Below are positions 50,001-61,139 of a stretch of DNA of 64,000 nt, one piece after another (the stretch's first letter is position 1; every line of letters begins with the position of its first letter). The DNA is taken from NCBI GenBank assembly GCA_004794785.1, contig SJOL01006634.1:230300-294299 (forward strand). Direction: 5' to 3'. Position numbers and translations under genes: made by a program. The DNA is from Opisthorchis felineus. Lineage: Eukaryota > Platyhelminthes > Trematoda > Opisthorchiida > Opisthorchiidae. The notes beneath the pieces are model-generated. The model was not told the origin of the DNA, did not search any database, and worked only from the letters and a program-made list of their open reading frames with translations.

Positions 50001-50170
50001 GGCACTTAGAGTGGTGAAGCTGTGAGTCGCTGTTCCCGTCAGGGAGGACGATGATCATCAAACCGGACAGAACGAAACGCAGCTGAGAATATCAGTATAG
50101 AAGATACCAACAAAAAGAGTATTAAGACAGCAGACTGGTGACTTCCACTTAACGAATTTACCGAACTCAC
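47100..50170 (-). other. LASP intron 3
   Basis: 3.07 kb. No mobile element or other gene recognised; the open frames at 48419-48883 (-) and 49417-49794 (+) have no domain I know. Confidence 0.5.
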
Positions 50171-50258
50171 ATCACTTAGGACACGTGAGTTCTGAGCGAC
50201 CCGTTGCATTTCAGGCGTGTCTGCGATCACCGTGAATCGTTTCGGCTGAGGATAGTGG
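50171..50258 (-). CDS. LASP1: LASP-type protein, exon 3: end of LIM and first nebulin repeat
   Basis: The exon completes codon Ala57 (split GC/C), then encodes HYPQPKRFTVIADTPEMQRV to D86. His58 is the last zinc ligand of the LIM domain. FTVIADTPEMQRVAQNSRVLSD matches the first nebulin repeat of LASP proteins (VADTPE.LR pattern). Acceptor CTTTCAG, donor GTGAGT. The split-codon phase agrees with exon 2, which strongly supports the gene model. Confidence 0.92.
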
Positions 50259-50659
50259 CTGAAAGACAGAAGGCATTACGTACATCAGTGCTGCGCAGGA
50301 TGAAAATGAGTAGTACAGGAGGTCTAGACAAAATAATCTGAGGTTGAAAACCATGAGAATCTCCCTAGATGGGTACCTTCGTAGATAAAATTCAGTAAAA
50401 AACGGCGCGAGCTGTCACACTATGCACAAACAGAAAAAGCTCTCAACCTGTTTGGGTGAATTCGTGCAAAAGCTGATATGGAAAGGCCAGAAGCGGATGA
50501 TCATGCATTCAAAACATACAGCACAAAGGTGTCGCTGTCGAGGCTACGTACCAACGCAGTGTTAAACCAAAACGCACTGCTGACTTACCGCACAGTTATG
50601 GTGTCACCTACGCTGATAACCACATTCAAACTACCCGGCTAAGCCAGCAGAACAAAAAC

Positions 50660-50885
50660 TGTACATAAAAGTAGTGAAGTACACTCGTTCACATACCGGT
50701 TGGGTTTTCACGGGAGACTCACCTGAATCCCAGCAATTTTGGTTCAAGTAGAATATAAGGTTGAGGGAAACTTGGAGACTGCACCTACCTGATGAACCCC
50801 AAAAAGGGCGAAACCGGTCGTTGAATAACTTTCAGCAACCTTATAAGTAGTGTGTTGCGTCTACACAATGTACATAAAAGTAATG
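50660..50885 (+). mobile_element. hammerhead element, single copy with 17-base flanking repeats
   Basis: The segment 50677-50868 is flanked by TGTACATAAAAGTAGTG (50660-50676) and TGTACATAAAAGTAATG (50869-50885), 16 of 17 bases identical, as expected for a target-site duplication. It shares TTGGTTCAAGTAGAA, GTTGAGGGAAACTTGG, the ribozyme and TTTCAGCAACCTTATAAGTA with the 25.8-26.3 kb element. It encodes nothing visible. A 192-base unit fits a small non-autonomous element. It lies in LASP intron 2. Confidence 0.72.
50785..50823 (+). ncRNA. hammerhead ribozyme motif, slightly decayed
   Basis: Core CTGATGA at 50789-50795, stem II CCC/GGG with one lost pair (A50796 against C50109-equivalent position 50809), GAA at 50810-50812, self-complementary ACCGGT at 50813-50818, C50819 as cleavage base. 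Stem I CTAC/GTTG has one mismatch. Same design as the motif at 25921. Confidence 0.65.
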
Positions 50886-52481
50886 TTCGATAGCGGGCGG
50901 CTCAGGTAAGGATGTCTGGGTAACTGGAAGAGTGGCATTCATTGACGTGGAAATGAGACATGACAGATAGTGTTCTGAAGGTAAAACCCCCCATCGTGAT
51001 GGGTAAAGAAGGCACAACATGAAAGAAAGCCAGTCATCTTCGAAATGCGTTACAGCATTTTCCGCGGCTAAAACCTGTGATACGCTTCGTAGTCCGTCGA
51101 GACAAACTTAACTTAAACACTTCTATTTGGATTGCCCTTCCCCTAATAAGTAACCTCCCAACATGCAATACCCATGTGAGAAGTATGATTTCAGTGAGAC
51201 TAGAAATCTCTCCTATTAGGTATCCCGCAAGAAGCAGAAAACTTCCCGAGCACAATTACCCTCCAATTAGAAATGTTTTTATTGCAATATTAGCCAAGAG
51301 TGCTGCATCTTCTGATGACATTTGAGTACGGTTTACAACTGTGTCCCGTTTACAATTGTCAAAGCAAAACTGTAGAGAAGTAGCAGAGCAAAGCCTAAGT
51401 GTTTTACTGCTGGAAAGTGGCGGTTAACTTACCCATGCATATTTAGCTGTGGAACGAAACCGACCGGGCAGTATGCCTCACTCATTATGGCATGGATGAC
51501 AGTGGCCCGCTAAAACTGACAAATAAACACACCAGAGGACTCGCCGATCTATCAGCATGGCGGTTGTACGAATTAATGGCCTAAAAGGTTTAGAAGTGAT
51601 CCCATTGCTCAACAAAACTCCACTGAGCGTATCAGTAGAGTGTAAAGTTCGCATCAAGTGGAGGAGAGTGTATCCTATACCTGAAGGGCAGGTGTTTAAA
51701 GGAGGCATGTAGCGCTCCAACAACCCGTTGTATGCACGTGTGAGCAGAGCGCGACCGTGCGACTGAGTCGACCAGAAGTACATTCCTTGACGACTTCATG
51801 TAATTTACATGCACCATGGAAGAAGCCTGCATTATTCTGTTACCAGTCAGCCGAATCGGCAGTGCTTTCAGCTCACAAAAGGTGCTTTGGTTCTCTAGTA
51901 GTGAGCGTGTATGCCATCCAGTCACTAATGCTGAATGGCGCCCATCAGTGTGAACGGAAGCTTTATCCAAAAAGACAGTTTTTAAGGTTGGACATGATTC
52001 AGAAGAATGCGCATTACCTCAAGAACGACAAAATTCGGATAGGTAGTTGTAGGAGTAAAATGGGCTTCCACTTGGACTGCGCTTCAGAAGCTGAACTCGA
52101 CCGGTAGTTCAACACGTAAGGCATTCACTCAACCAGAGTGGTATGGCCACAACTAATGAACTGAACACCGAGCATTTGCCTAAACATTTCGGGAATACAG
52201 TTAGAACAAAGCCTGCTTCCCTAAGGTAGGAGAAATCCGGGAAAACATAAGGCCGTCATGTGAGCGTCAGTTTAAGGATGAGGATGTGGGACAGACAGAT
52301 TGTTCAACCTTAATGAATAAAAAGAGCTGTTTAAGTTTAATGAGAAGTGAGTCGAAACTCCTAGAGAAAGGAAGGTTACGGGATAATATAGGCATTTTGG
52401 GCTTGCTCCACCTCAGATTCGAAGGAATAAAAACCCAATTCAAAGACAAGCGCAAAATATAGAAGATAAGAGGGTACTTAC

Positions 52482-52576
52482 GCAGAACAATAAGGTTTCT
52501 TGTCGTAACCCCGGTAGTTTTGCATATTTAAAGCCATCCCACACTTCTCGCAACGGAAACACTTTCGATGCCAAAC
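52482..52576 (-). CDS. LASP1: LASP-type protein, exon 2: second half of LIM domain
   Basis: 31 codons plus two bases. It reads [20 protein letters not shown], then [11 protein letters not shown]. With exons 1 and 3 the zinc ligands fall exactly on the LIM pattern: C7, C10, H28, C31, C34, C37, C55, H58, with 17-residue spacings. [14 protein letters not shown] closely resembles the LASP1 LIM (NMKNYKGYEKKPYC). Acceptor CCTTGTAG, donor GTAAGT. Introns on the two sides are 7.9 kb and 2.2 kb. Confidence 0.95.
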
Positions 52577-53389
52577 CTACAAGGAAACGGGGAACAATGT
52601 CGGGAAACACGTAGAGGAAGAATGAGTAACTTGTTGCTGCAAATTTACAAGCATGATTAGTTAGTACAAAGAGCAATTTCTGGATTTCCACATTTCGTGA
52701 GGTGTACACTCAGCACAAAAACATGAAGAATTCAGAAACGCATAAGCAAATAGTGGCCTTGTCTGATCTCGTATCAAGGTCTCAAACGTTTCGCACACCA
52801 CTGGTGGAAGCTGAATAGGAGTAGCTCACACGTACTAGCGCACTGACGTACACGATATTATGAACTCTCAGGAGACCGTCTGGTGCTAAAGGTGCTACCT
52901 AGCGTTTCAGTGGTTCCGAACTGGCTTTGAGACACTACCTGTGGCGACAAAAGCCCTAAGAGATCGCAGGAATTCCACATCCGCATGATCTGACCCAGCG
53001 TTTTCCACTTAGCACGGGTATAGAATTGTAAAGGCTGCAACAGATAACCCTTCCAAATCAGTCAGGTTTCACCAATGTCCCAATTTCTATCAATCCAGAG
53101 TGCATACCCTATTACTTACGTAAAATATCTGGTTTGAAAACTTCCGGAAAGCTCTCTTGGTCTATTCGCTCTAAACTGATAAATGCGAGTGCATCCAAGA
53201 GCTCACAAAGAAACTGATCCTTGCAGTGGTGACCACACCCTTGTGATGCACTGATCTATACTAAAAAATGTCCGTGTAACACTTGCAGTCGTTAGAGGCT
53301 TGATCAAAACAGTCTCCTGACCCTATATGTTGGAGGTTGAAAATATGTGGCGACTTTATATTGAAAACGTGCACCGGCATTTCCCATCA
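52577..53389 (-). other. LASP intron 1, distal part without recognised elements
   Basis: Nothing recognised. The rest of intron 1 (53390-60476) is nearly all LINE and SINE sequence. Confidence 0.5.
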
Positions 53390-54290
53390 AACAAAGCTGC
53401 CTTGCGGAGTCAAGAGTTCTGCTTTAGGACCCTGCTCTAGACCCTCTTGTCTAGTTCTGGGTGCCCCACCAGTAACCCATCACAGCCATGATTCCTGCAA
53501 AACTGCCATGCCACATAGACTGTCGCGTGGTGCCATCAAGCGGGTCGTCTTACATGCTGGATATAGCAGCGCAAGTAAGCGAAAACAAACCACTGCTGAC
53601 ATCTCCCTTCTCTCTTTCACATACTTTCACTTCTCCCTCGTTCCACCCCATTAATAGCTCCTTGTAGGCCCATCCATCAGGACTGACGACTCCGTTCGTT
53701 TTGCATCGGCCTTGGCCGCAACATCTGCGTGTTGGCCGGCGCCGACAGCCTCAGGCATCTCGAAATCAATCTTCAAGGCTCGACACTCGGTCTCTCTGGC
53801 TGCTTTCAATGTTCGCATTCTGACTCAAGCAGGACATAAAGCTGATCTAGCTATCACACTGGACTCTTTGGATATTGATGCGTGCTGCGAATGGGAAACA
53901 CAATCAGGGACTCATGCAGTGTCATTGACTTAAGTGTCCCATCACTCTCCACTAGTACATGGCTGCACACCTCTGGCGATTCAAAAACCACTGAGACTGA
54001 AGTCGCCATTGCTTAAGCCACCTGACTGAACGATCATACCCGTTGATAGCCGCCTTGTGCGGTTCGTCTAGCAACGCCTGTGAATGAATCTCACAAGCAG
54101 ACACCTCAGTTAGCAACTGAGGGGCCTGCGGATACCAAAGTTAGACGAAATCATCATAATCGTTATCCGGACTCTCTTCCAACTGCATCGCAGTTGGATG
54201 ACAATTGGTCCTGGGATGAGACCGCCATAACTTTAAACAGTACCGGGAGTTTTGCCTGTTGCACGTAGCTTCCAGGTTCGCTCAAGCACT
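53390..54290 (+). mobile_element. RTE-like LINE (RTE-2), 5' leader and start of endonuclease
   Basis: The leader includes CGCGTGGTGCCATCAAGCG and a CAAACCACTGCTGAC block, shared with the minus-strand piece at 59.4-60.0 kb. The endonuclease start reads SLAAFNVRILTQAGHKADLA, then LDSLDIDACCEWETQ. Further on, after frameshifts, LCAVRLATPVNESHK-like sequence (about 54055-54095) matches the RTE endonuclease. The rest is missing. Dead fragment. Confidence 0.78.
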
Positions 54291-54299
54291 GTATATCAG

Positions 54300-57150
54300 A
54301 CAGAACAGCAACACTTCATCAACATCAACATCGTCGTCGAGAGCATGACATCAGTGTTCAATATTGATGCTTCGCTGCCATGATTTATTTGAAGGCCTTA
54401 TTGTGAAGAAGAGAATAAGGGTGGGTCGGGGAGGGATTTAGTGCTAGCTTAATGCAATCATTCCGAGGCGCCGACACCTCCAGACACTTATTCAGGCAAT
54501 CTGGATAGAAACTGATAACAAGAACGCCATTGACACCGATTAGCAGCCATATCATGCAGCGTCTCCAACCAGGCGCAGTGGGGATCTCGTGGTCCCCATC
54601 CTGGAAGGCGAGTAGCACCGACAGCACCGAAACGTTTCATCTCTTTCGTACTCCTCTGCCATGTCGCATCATCGCTGGATATTACGACACTTTTTGACGG
54701 TCAGTGGAATCACAATCAGAGTTCAGATTCAAAAAGACGATCATTGTTTTTCACTTAGTGTCTCCAGCGAAGCACAGAAAGGGTAACGTGGATCCTATTC
54801 TGGAAGGCGAACAGCACCGGCAGCACCCGAGCGTTTCGTAACATCTTCCACTGCGTTCTACCATGTCAAATTCTGTCCACTTGTAGTTTTCCGTCACATC
54901 AAATTGGATAAGGAAACTGAGCTCGTAACGGCGGGCGGTAACTCGGCATGCGTAACACATGATCGGACATCTTATCTTGCAGTACTGAAAGCACACCTTT
55001 ATGGAATTGCTGCCTGCTTCAACAAAACCCCTGCCCTTATTACCTCATTGTGAATTCGCCAGTTCCATCTGATTGGAGTCATACTTCTGAGACATCGGTA
55101 GTCAAAGGTCTGAAGATATCTCAGACCTTCCCACGAAGTGGTCAAGTCCCACAGGCGTACAATAGAACTCGCAATAGAACACGCGTTCCTTGAAACCCGA
55201 TGGTAGTCCTTTTTGACGCAGATTGGCAAATGCAGTTCTGGCCTTCGAGATTAATGTGTCCACTTCGTCTGTCAGACTAACGTCAGAGCCAATCCAATTT
55301 CCAAGATATGCGTAGTATGCCATGACTTCCAGTATCACTCCTCGAATTCTCGTAGGGAGGGGATGAGATGCCTCAGTGGTTAGAGCGCGAATTTACTGAC
55401 CGGAATGTCCGTGGTTCGAACCCGACCTCTGCCTCTCGACTTCCCTGTCTAGGCTTGGGCAACCTGGCAGTATCCCAGCCCTACAGCTTTCTTCGGGTGG
55501 CATGGCAGCTAGGCGCCGAAAGGGTGTTACAGCTGAACGATTTATTTTTATTTTTATTTTATTCTCATAGGCATGTTCAAAGACCGTACGTCCTGCAGCA
55601 TGCCTTTGCACTTTGTGGGCACGAAGCACATGAGTAAAGACTGGATGACCTTGGTCAGCATTTCAAGTAATGACTGCGCTTCCAGCTACCTTTCAAAAAT
55701 GAGAACAATGTCTCCTGCATGTTTCGGGTCAACGAGGTTCCCGCTTGGAGAGATCCGGACAGTAACTGTTTTGGAAACCTTCCAATGTCCGTCTTTTTAT
55801 CGCATCGGTAACGGAACGAAACAAAAATTGAGAATGTATATCCTTGATGGACACCACTGCTAGAAGGAAAGCTTTTAGAGAGCTCCCCATACATTGTCAC
55901 GGGCCCAAAAGTATGTGAATAGAAGCGCATATTCAGGAACTTCTGGGGCATACTGTTACACAAGTCTGTTGAGAAGAACCAAAAGGTGGACAGGATGGAA
56001 GGCACTCTTGAGGTCAAGGAACATCAGGATTGTAGGACACCTATACGCATGCCGTTGCTCTAACAAGCAGTGGACTGTGAAGATGTGGTCCACACAGCCC
56101 CTTCCAGACCGGAATCCTGCTTGCTGCTCTCGGATTCCCTTTTCACGTCCCATTGTAAGACGATGCAAAATAAGCAGCACAAATCACCCATCTACAAGGC
56201 GTGTCAAGCTAATTACTGTGATTGCCATACTCACTGTGAGTATCCTTTTTGAAAATGGGCACCACTATCGACCCACCCGTTAGCTGGGACGGTCTGTTTC
56301 TCCCGGATGGAGACACATAAGTTAGTCAAGCACCTCCATCCATCTCAATCATTGAAAAGAGAGGGTGGGAGTACATCAGGACCAACAGTTCGTCAACAAT
56401 GAGGGACAAAGGGAACTCGGTTATCTCCGGGGCCGGTGGGGGTTTCAAATTAACTTTCCGGGGCTGATTGCCCGTTTGGAATCCGACTGAGCAACTGCGG
56501 GTGACCAGTTGAATTGGTCTCAAAAGTGTTCAGCCCAACGATTCAGGAGCTCTTCGTCACGGATAAGCGAGGCGTTGCTATCAGTAGTTGTTCCGCTCAC
56601 CAGAAGCATCTTTGGGCCCGTTAAGCGTATCAGCTTAAGCACACTCCGAGTTTATCGCCTCCTTCATCTCTTCAGCCTTCTGGATCCACCAAGCTTCTCA
56701 TTCCGCGAAGATACTCTTTTCCACCTGAATTCTAACAGGTTATTGAGTGGTATTGTATTCTCCACCAGGTGAATACGCGACGACCACCTGATTGAGCCTT
56801 AGCAACGCTAAGTTTGTGCATTCATGTCCCGAGCAATCACAATAACTGAGTTCTCAGCCCGCCGCAACAATGCACTCAAAGCGTCGTAAAAACTGTCTCT
56901 GAGTGTATCAGAGCTACAGTGTGTTAGGACGTAAACGCATACAACGAACAGGCAGCGGGTATCGGCGCGTTTACGGGGCACTCTTACACATGTTGCCCGA
57001 ATGAACCGCAAAGAGGCGACTATTAACAAGCACCCATTCAATAAGAGATCCTTCAGCTCTGTGGCTTATAACGATACCAACCCCAGCAGAGCCAGCAGCA
57101 GCGCCTTCCGGGTCACCAAAGATACGCAGTTAGAGGCGGTATTCCTAAGT
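54300..57150 (-). mobile_element. RTE-like LINE (RTE-2), minus strand, with nested SINE
   Basis: Reading leftward: endonuclease blocks VGIVISHRAEGSLIEWV, VVCVYVLTHCSSDTLRDSFY, SVIVIARDMNAQT (57100-56808); RT blocks REQQAGFRSGRGCVDHIFTV, MFLDLKSAFHPVH (56180-55956), SSSGVHQGYTFS; C-terminal blocks TKCKGMLQDVRSLN (about 55590), MAYYAYLGNWIGSDVSLTDE (55320-55260) and FDYRCLRSMTPIRWNWRI (about 55080). The tail ends in a CATCAACATCAACATCG repeat near 54310. The frame is broken many times. A SINE-1 interrupts it between the C-terminal blocks. Confidence 0.83.
55346..55571 (+). mobile_element. SINE-1, full length, nested in RTE-2 copy
   Basis: The body is 55357-55560, about 204 bases, and the best reference copy here: A-box TGCCTCAGTGG, B-box GGTTCGAACCC, body CTCTGCCTCTCGACTTCC to GGGTGTTACAGCTGAACG, tail of TTTTA repeats. 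ATTCTCGTAGG (55346-55356) and ATTCTCATAGG (55561-55571) are the target-site duplication with one mismatch. It splits the RTE-2 C-terminal coding region, so it inserted after that LINE. Confidence 0.95.
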
Positions 57151-57739
57151 TCTTACTAGGATGAACCACTGGAAGCAATGTAAGGTGGCCTTGGGAGCAC
57201 TAGTCCACATCCGTCCTCGTGTCACGGGCGGCGAATGGCCGCATCTCTCGAAGGTCAATTCCGAAATTCTAAAATAATCACACCAACTGCTGGAATACAA
57301 ATCATTCCAAATAAGTCCACATCAGACCCTGGAAGACCGAGGGAAGAGCAAGCAGCAGTGTCAGAACGGGGTAGCTAATTAGCGGACAGAGAAGGCAGTC
57401 TCATCACATTTTCCTATCGTCTGCCCGCAGGACACCAGAACACTTTACTCCATTGAAATAAGGGACGCCTGTGTGCCGATCAGCGTGTTCGGCCTCCGCC
57501 AATTAAGGCTATCCGGCGCTCCTTTCATGGCGTAATCACTACAAAAGCATGGCATAACACCGATATTGCTGATTCTGGACTCATCATTCCCGGCTGTAAC
57601 CGCAGTGTATACGTATTGCTGACCGGTCGTATAAACAACCGACATGAACGTTGCATGTTGTAACTAAAACATGGCTGGACGATTGCGCACACTACGCTAC
57701 ACTTGCCATGATATTGTGTCAACTCACTCAAAGAAACCG

Positions 57740-58320
57740 ATGTCGGAATTGTCCTAGTCAGTAGCGGCCCTACCAGCATGGATCGTCGATGGATGCAGGT
57801 CGTCCGGGAATCTGCTAGGAAGCACCGAAGTATTATCATTGGTGGTATGACCCTCCCAGGTATCGACTGGGTGACCTGCTCCTGTTTTCCGAGTGCCAAC
57901 AATTCCGGGTTCTGTCCCTTGATCTGGTTAGTTACAACAAGCTTTCCCAAGTGGTCCACTAACGCAGTCGTTGCGTAGCTGCCCAGAACTTGGATTGATC
58001 AGCTCCGCTAGTCAAAGCCATAATTGATAGTTTTCCTGAATGTCCGTCCCATCTATTGACAACAACGATCACTGGAAGATACGCAACATCGAGGCGTGAA
58101 ACGCTGATTTTGAATGTGATACAAACGGCAACTCTCGAAGTAGAGCATCGAAAACATCACTGTGGACACCGCGTGGAGTAGATTTCTACACAATCTACGA
58201 CTGTACACTGAACAAGTTCCGTGCAACAGTCGAATGTACCCCTTGCAATTTGGGAAGCACTTGATGTTGTGGAAAATTTCACATACATCGGTAGTTGTAT
58301 TACATCTGACGGTTTTTTTG
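57740..58320 (+). mobile_element. LINE fragments (endonuclease and RT C-terminal pieces)
   Basis: About 57775-57960 reads MDRRWMQVVRESARKHRSII followed by LPGIDWVTCSCF and ANNSGFCPLI, the GDFNLPGIDW block of a CR1-like endonuclease with its key GDF changed. About 58255-58315 reads LDVVENFTYIGSCITSDG, a C-terminal RT block of a non-LTR element. They may be one deleted copy or two neighbours. Confidence 0.6.
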
Positions 58321-58361
58321 CACGTTAAGGCTTGCAATATAATTAGATAAACTCTTCGGTC

Positions 58362-59390
58362 TTCAGACTTTTGAGTCAAAGGCTCAAGGTGGGGTGCCTC
58401 AACCAAATCCCCTTCCTCGGCCTGGACAACCGGGAAGTATCATTTGCTCGCACAGTTTTATGTCCACCGACGTCCCTCTCCAACCTCTTCCCACCACACA
58501 ATCAAACGTTTCTGGGTCAGTTGACCGTCAGTTATCTGACCGGTGGGTCCTACGCTCCCCATTGCTTAGTACCACGACAAGTTTGTCTGCCTGGACAGCT
58601 GTATCAGTCGCGGTGGTCTCTCGAAAGTTGTTTTTTCCATCCGGATTGGAAAGGCCAGAGCAGCTTTTGCGAACCTGCATCGCCTGTGGCGTAGGCGCGA
58701 CATCAACTTATCCGTCAAGGGTCGAGTTTACAATGCTGCGGTGTGCTCCATATTAGTATACGGGTCACAATCCTGGACGCTGCGTGCTGCAGACGTCAAA
58801 AGGTTTTCAGTGTTTGACCATCGATGTCTCCGAAGCATCGCCTGAGTCTGGTGGGAACACCGGATCAGTAATGGTTTTCGGAAGAGATAGCTCATCCACG
58901 ATAGATAAACTGACCACACTCCGTAGGTTGCGCTGGCTTGGCCACGTGTTCCGTATGCCAGTCGACCGACTTCCTCAAAGGATGCTTTTTGCAAAACCAC
59001 GTGAAGAGTGGAAACGAGCCAGTGGAGGTCAGACAATGAATAGGCAGCAAATTATAAAAGCCATTACGACCAAACTCAGTTGAGCTGGTCATTGCCGCCT
59101 CTCTGGATGGGGATCCAGATACGGGACACACCAATGGTTAGACATTTTCAGACATTGCCCAGTCGCGCCCCAATGGCGCTAGTGCATCCAAGCTACTGCC
59201 CTCAATGCATAACTTCTCTACACATTTCCCCAACTAAAAGTCCACTGACAGCCCTGTATTTACGCATCAATAATATCAGCTATCACCTCCAATGCGCAGC
59301 TCCCTATCCCATCTCCCCAAACCACCGCTGGACAAAACTGTGGCAGCTATAACCACTGTACGACAAGTAAGCGCTTCTTACAGCGTACAC
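58362..59390 (+). mobile_element. RTE-1 copy with 5' leader joined to 3' end (internal deletion)
   Basis: 58362-58572 matches the leader of the 34 kb copy (GACTTTTGAGTCAAAGGCTC, GCCTGGACAACCGGGAAG, GGTCAGTTGACCGTCAGTTA). It then switches abruptly to the C-terminal coding part: DKFVCLDSCISRGG, HRLWRRRDINLSVKGR, FDHRCLRSIA, RRLRWLGHVFRMPVDRLPQR, GGQTMNRQQ. The 3' UTR ends at ACCACTGTACGACAAGTAAG. All of the endonuclease and most of the RT, about 2.3 kb compared with the long copy, are absent. Confidence 0.85.
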
Positions 59391-59439
59391 AAAAAAACAG
59401 CGTACATAAATATTAGAAAGCGAGTCCAGCATGCATGGT

Positions 59440-59990
59440 AAAGCATTGTTATCCAACTTGTTTCAGACTGCGAATCCTAAAGGCCGATTTGAGCGACCGG
59501 CTTTGAAGGGGAATTTCGAAGCGTCTGTGGCCCTGGTGGTCGAGGCAACTACGAATATTCCACGCAGTGACAAAGAATGGAGAATAGATTTGTCAGTCCT
59601 AAAGAATGCGCCTGCGGAGATGATGCTAAAAACGGAGTGAGGGAGGAGGAACCCCAATATGCGAGACAGCAAGGAGGAAAACGTCGGCAGTAGGTTGTTT
59701 CGTTTACTCACCGTACTGTACGTAGCAATTAAGGCGCTACGGTTGATGGCACCGCGCGTCGTCCGATGTAGCTTGAGATTATTTGTAAGGGTGGAATTCA
59801 TGTGAGCATGTGGGTTTTGATAGTAGCAGGTTTCCCAGACATACACAGGACGGTCAGGGTGCAATACCAGACTTTTGGCCCAAAAGCCTAATCGAAACGC
59901 ATCAGTGGTTGGCGTGCTACTGTTACAGCAGCCTAAATGTTTAAGGAGCACATCATCATACATGTTTCGAACGCCGAACACGGAGGACTA
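59440..59990 (-). mobile_element. RTE-2 5' end, minus strand
   Basis: On the minus strand the leader shares CGCGCGGTGCCATCAACCG and the CGAAACAACCTACTGCCGAC block with the 53.4 kb copy. The start of coding reads VASTTRATDASKFPFKAGRS, then NRPLGFAV where the other copy has SLAAFNVR. It stops after the first few residues of the endonuclease. Confidence 0.68.
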
Positions 59991-60476
59991 GGACTGAAAT
60001 CGAAATCAAAAAAGTAGATCCTCCTCTTCTCGGTTTTTGAGACTTCGCATTCATCTGAGCTCTCGGTAAAATCAGTTTGTCGTTGAGTGGTAATGAATAA
60101 CGTCGCGGAACACCTGAAAATTTGTGCAGTTCGCTAAGTTTTCTTACTATAACCCATCGTCAGATAAGACAAACCGTAGCATTCTATTTACTCCCACCTA
60201 CCTTAGGCGGATTCATGTACTCTGGAGCTATGGAAATACTGAGCGCAAAAGCAGTGAGGGATCTCTCTAGTACACCAACGCAAGCGGCAGCGCAAGGCCT
60301 TTGAGGGATAACCCGCGATGCTTAAATCCTAGGAACAATCAGCACAGCACGATATTATCCTGTACACACGAATAACGACTGAAAGTGATCATTGAAAATA
60401 ACATCTAACACTAGAAGTGCCAGACACTTCTGAGAGGTGAAGAGTTATTGTGACAATTCACGGAATACTGACTAAC

Positions 60477-60551
60477 CTGATCCAGACATTTTAATTGTTC
60501 TAAAGGATAGACTATCTGTCTACACTGCGCGCAAGACTTATTCAGGCTCAT
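60477..60551 (-). CDS. LASP1: LASP-type protein, exon 1: start and first half of LIM domain
   Basis: 25 codons, MSLNKSCAQCRQIVYPLEQL then KCLDQ, with donor GTTAGT in phase 0. It matches the LASP N-terminus (human [20 protein letters not shown]) and supplies zinc ligands C7 and C10. In the family the protein is a cytoplasmic actin-binding adaptor at adhesion sites and contractile structures: LIM for protein contacts, nebulin repeats for F-actin, SH3 for proline-rich partners. The start was chosen by alignment with the family. The frame stays open to another ATG at 60629, which would add 26 unrelated residues. Together the confident exons encode about 180 residues; family members have about 230-265, so linker sequence is missing. 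Confidence 0.93.
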
Positions 60552-61139
60552 CGCCGCCAATCCGATTTGCGCGCCGTTGACCCACGAGTTAATTGGCTCA
60601 AATTTAGGGCCATCAATGCCAAAAAACAAAGGTCCAGTGCGTGGCTAGGATTTCAGTAGGTATATCTGAACTATACTGCACCCAAATGCGGAATAATGCA
60701 TCTACATTTCGCTCCATGAAACATGCTAGGTTAGAGCAACCATGAGACTAATGACGGCAAGGCGCATGGTTCGAAAATCGAAGTGCGGCCGTTTGTGGCC
60801 GATGAATTCAGCAAGATCCTTACCACTCAAGAGGTATGCAACTACTGCCGGAAGTGTCGGCCGGCTCTGTTGAGTAGGTGCCGCGTAGTTGGGTTTTACT
60901 GCGGTAGATGATATGAATTCGGTCCTGGGAAAACTTCGCGAGACCGAAAGCGTGCTTGTGCCGCAGTCAGAGGAAAGTCACATGCGCTTCTCGCGATTGC
61001 AGCACATAGCGTCGTTTCGACGCTTTCCAGATGTAGCAAATGTAGACCGAACGCAAGCGACAAACCCTTTTTGTTAGTTCTCTAAGCACCTGATATTTGG
61101 CCTGTGGATACAAGCTGTATACCTTCTCTTCGTCTTTTA
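60552..61139. other. LASP upstream region, no recognised gene
   Basis: Possible 5' UTR and promoter of LASP on the minus strand. A tRNA-like GGTTCGAAAATC at about 60770 is too weak to call. No clear promoter motif seen. Confidence 0.35.

Noticed and set aside
60740..60850. Third tRNA-like SINE from GCATGGTTCGAAAATC
   Set aside because: Only one box is visible and no second copy was found in the window.
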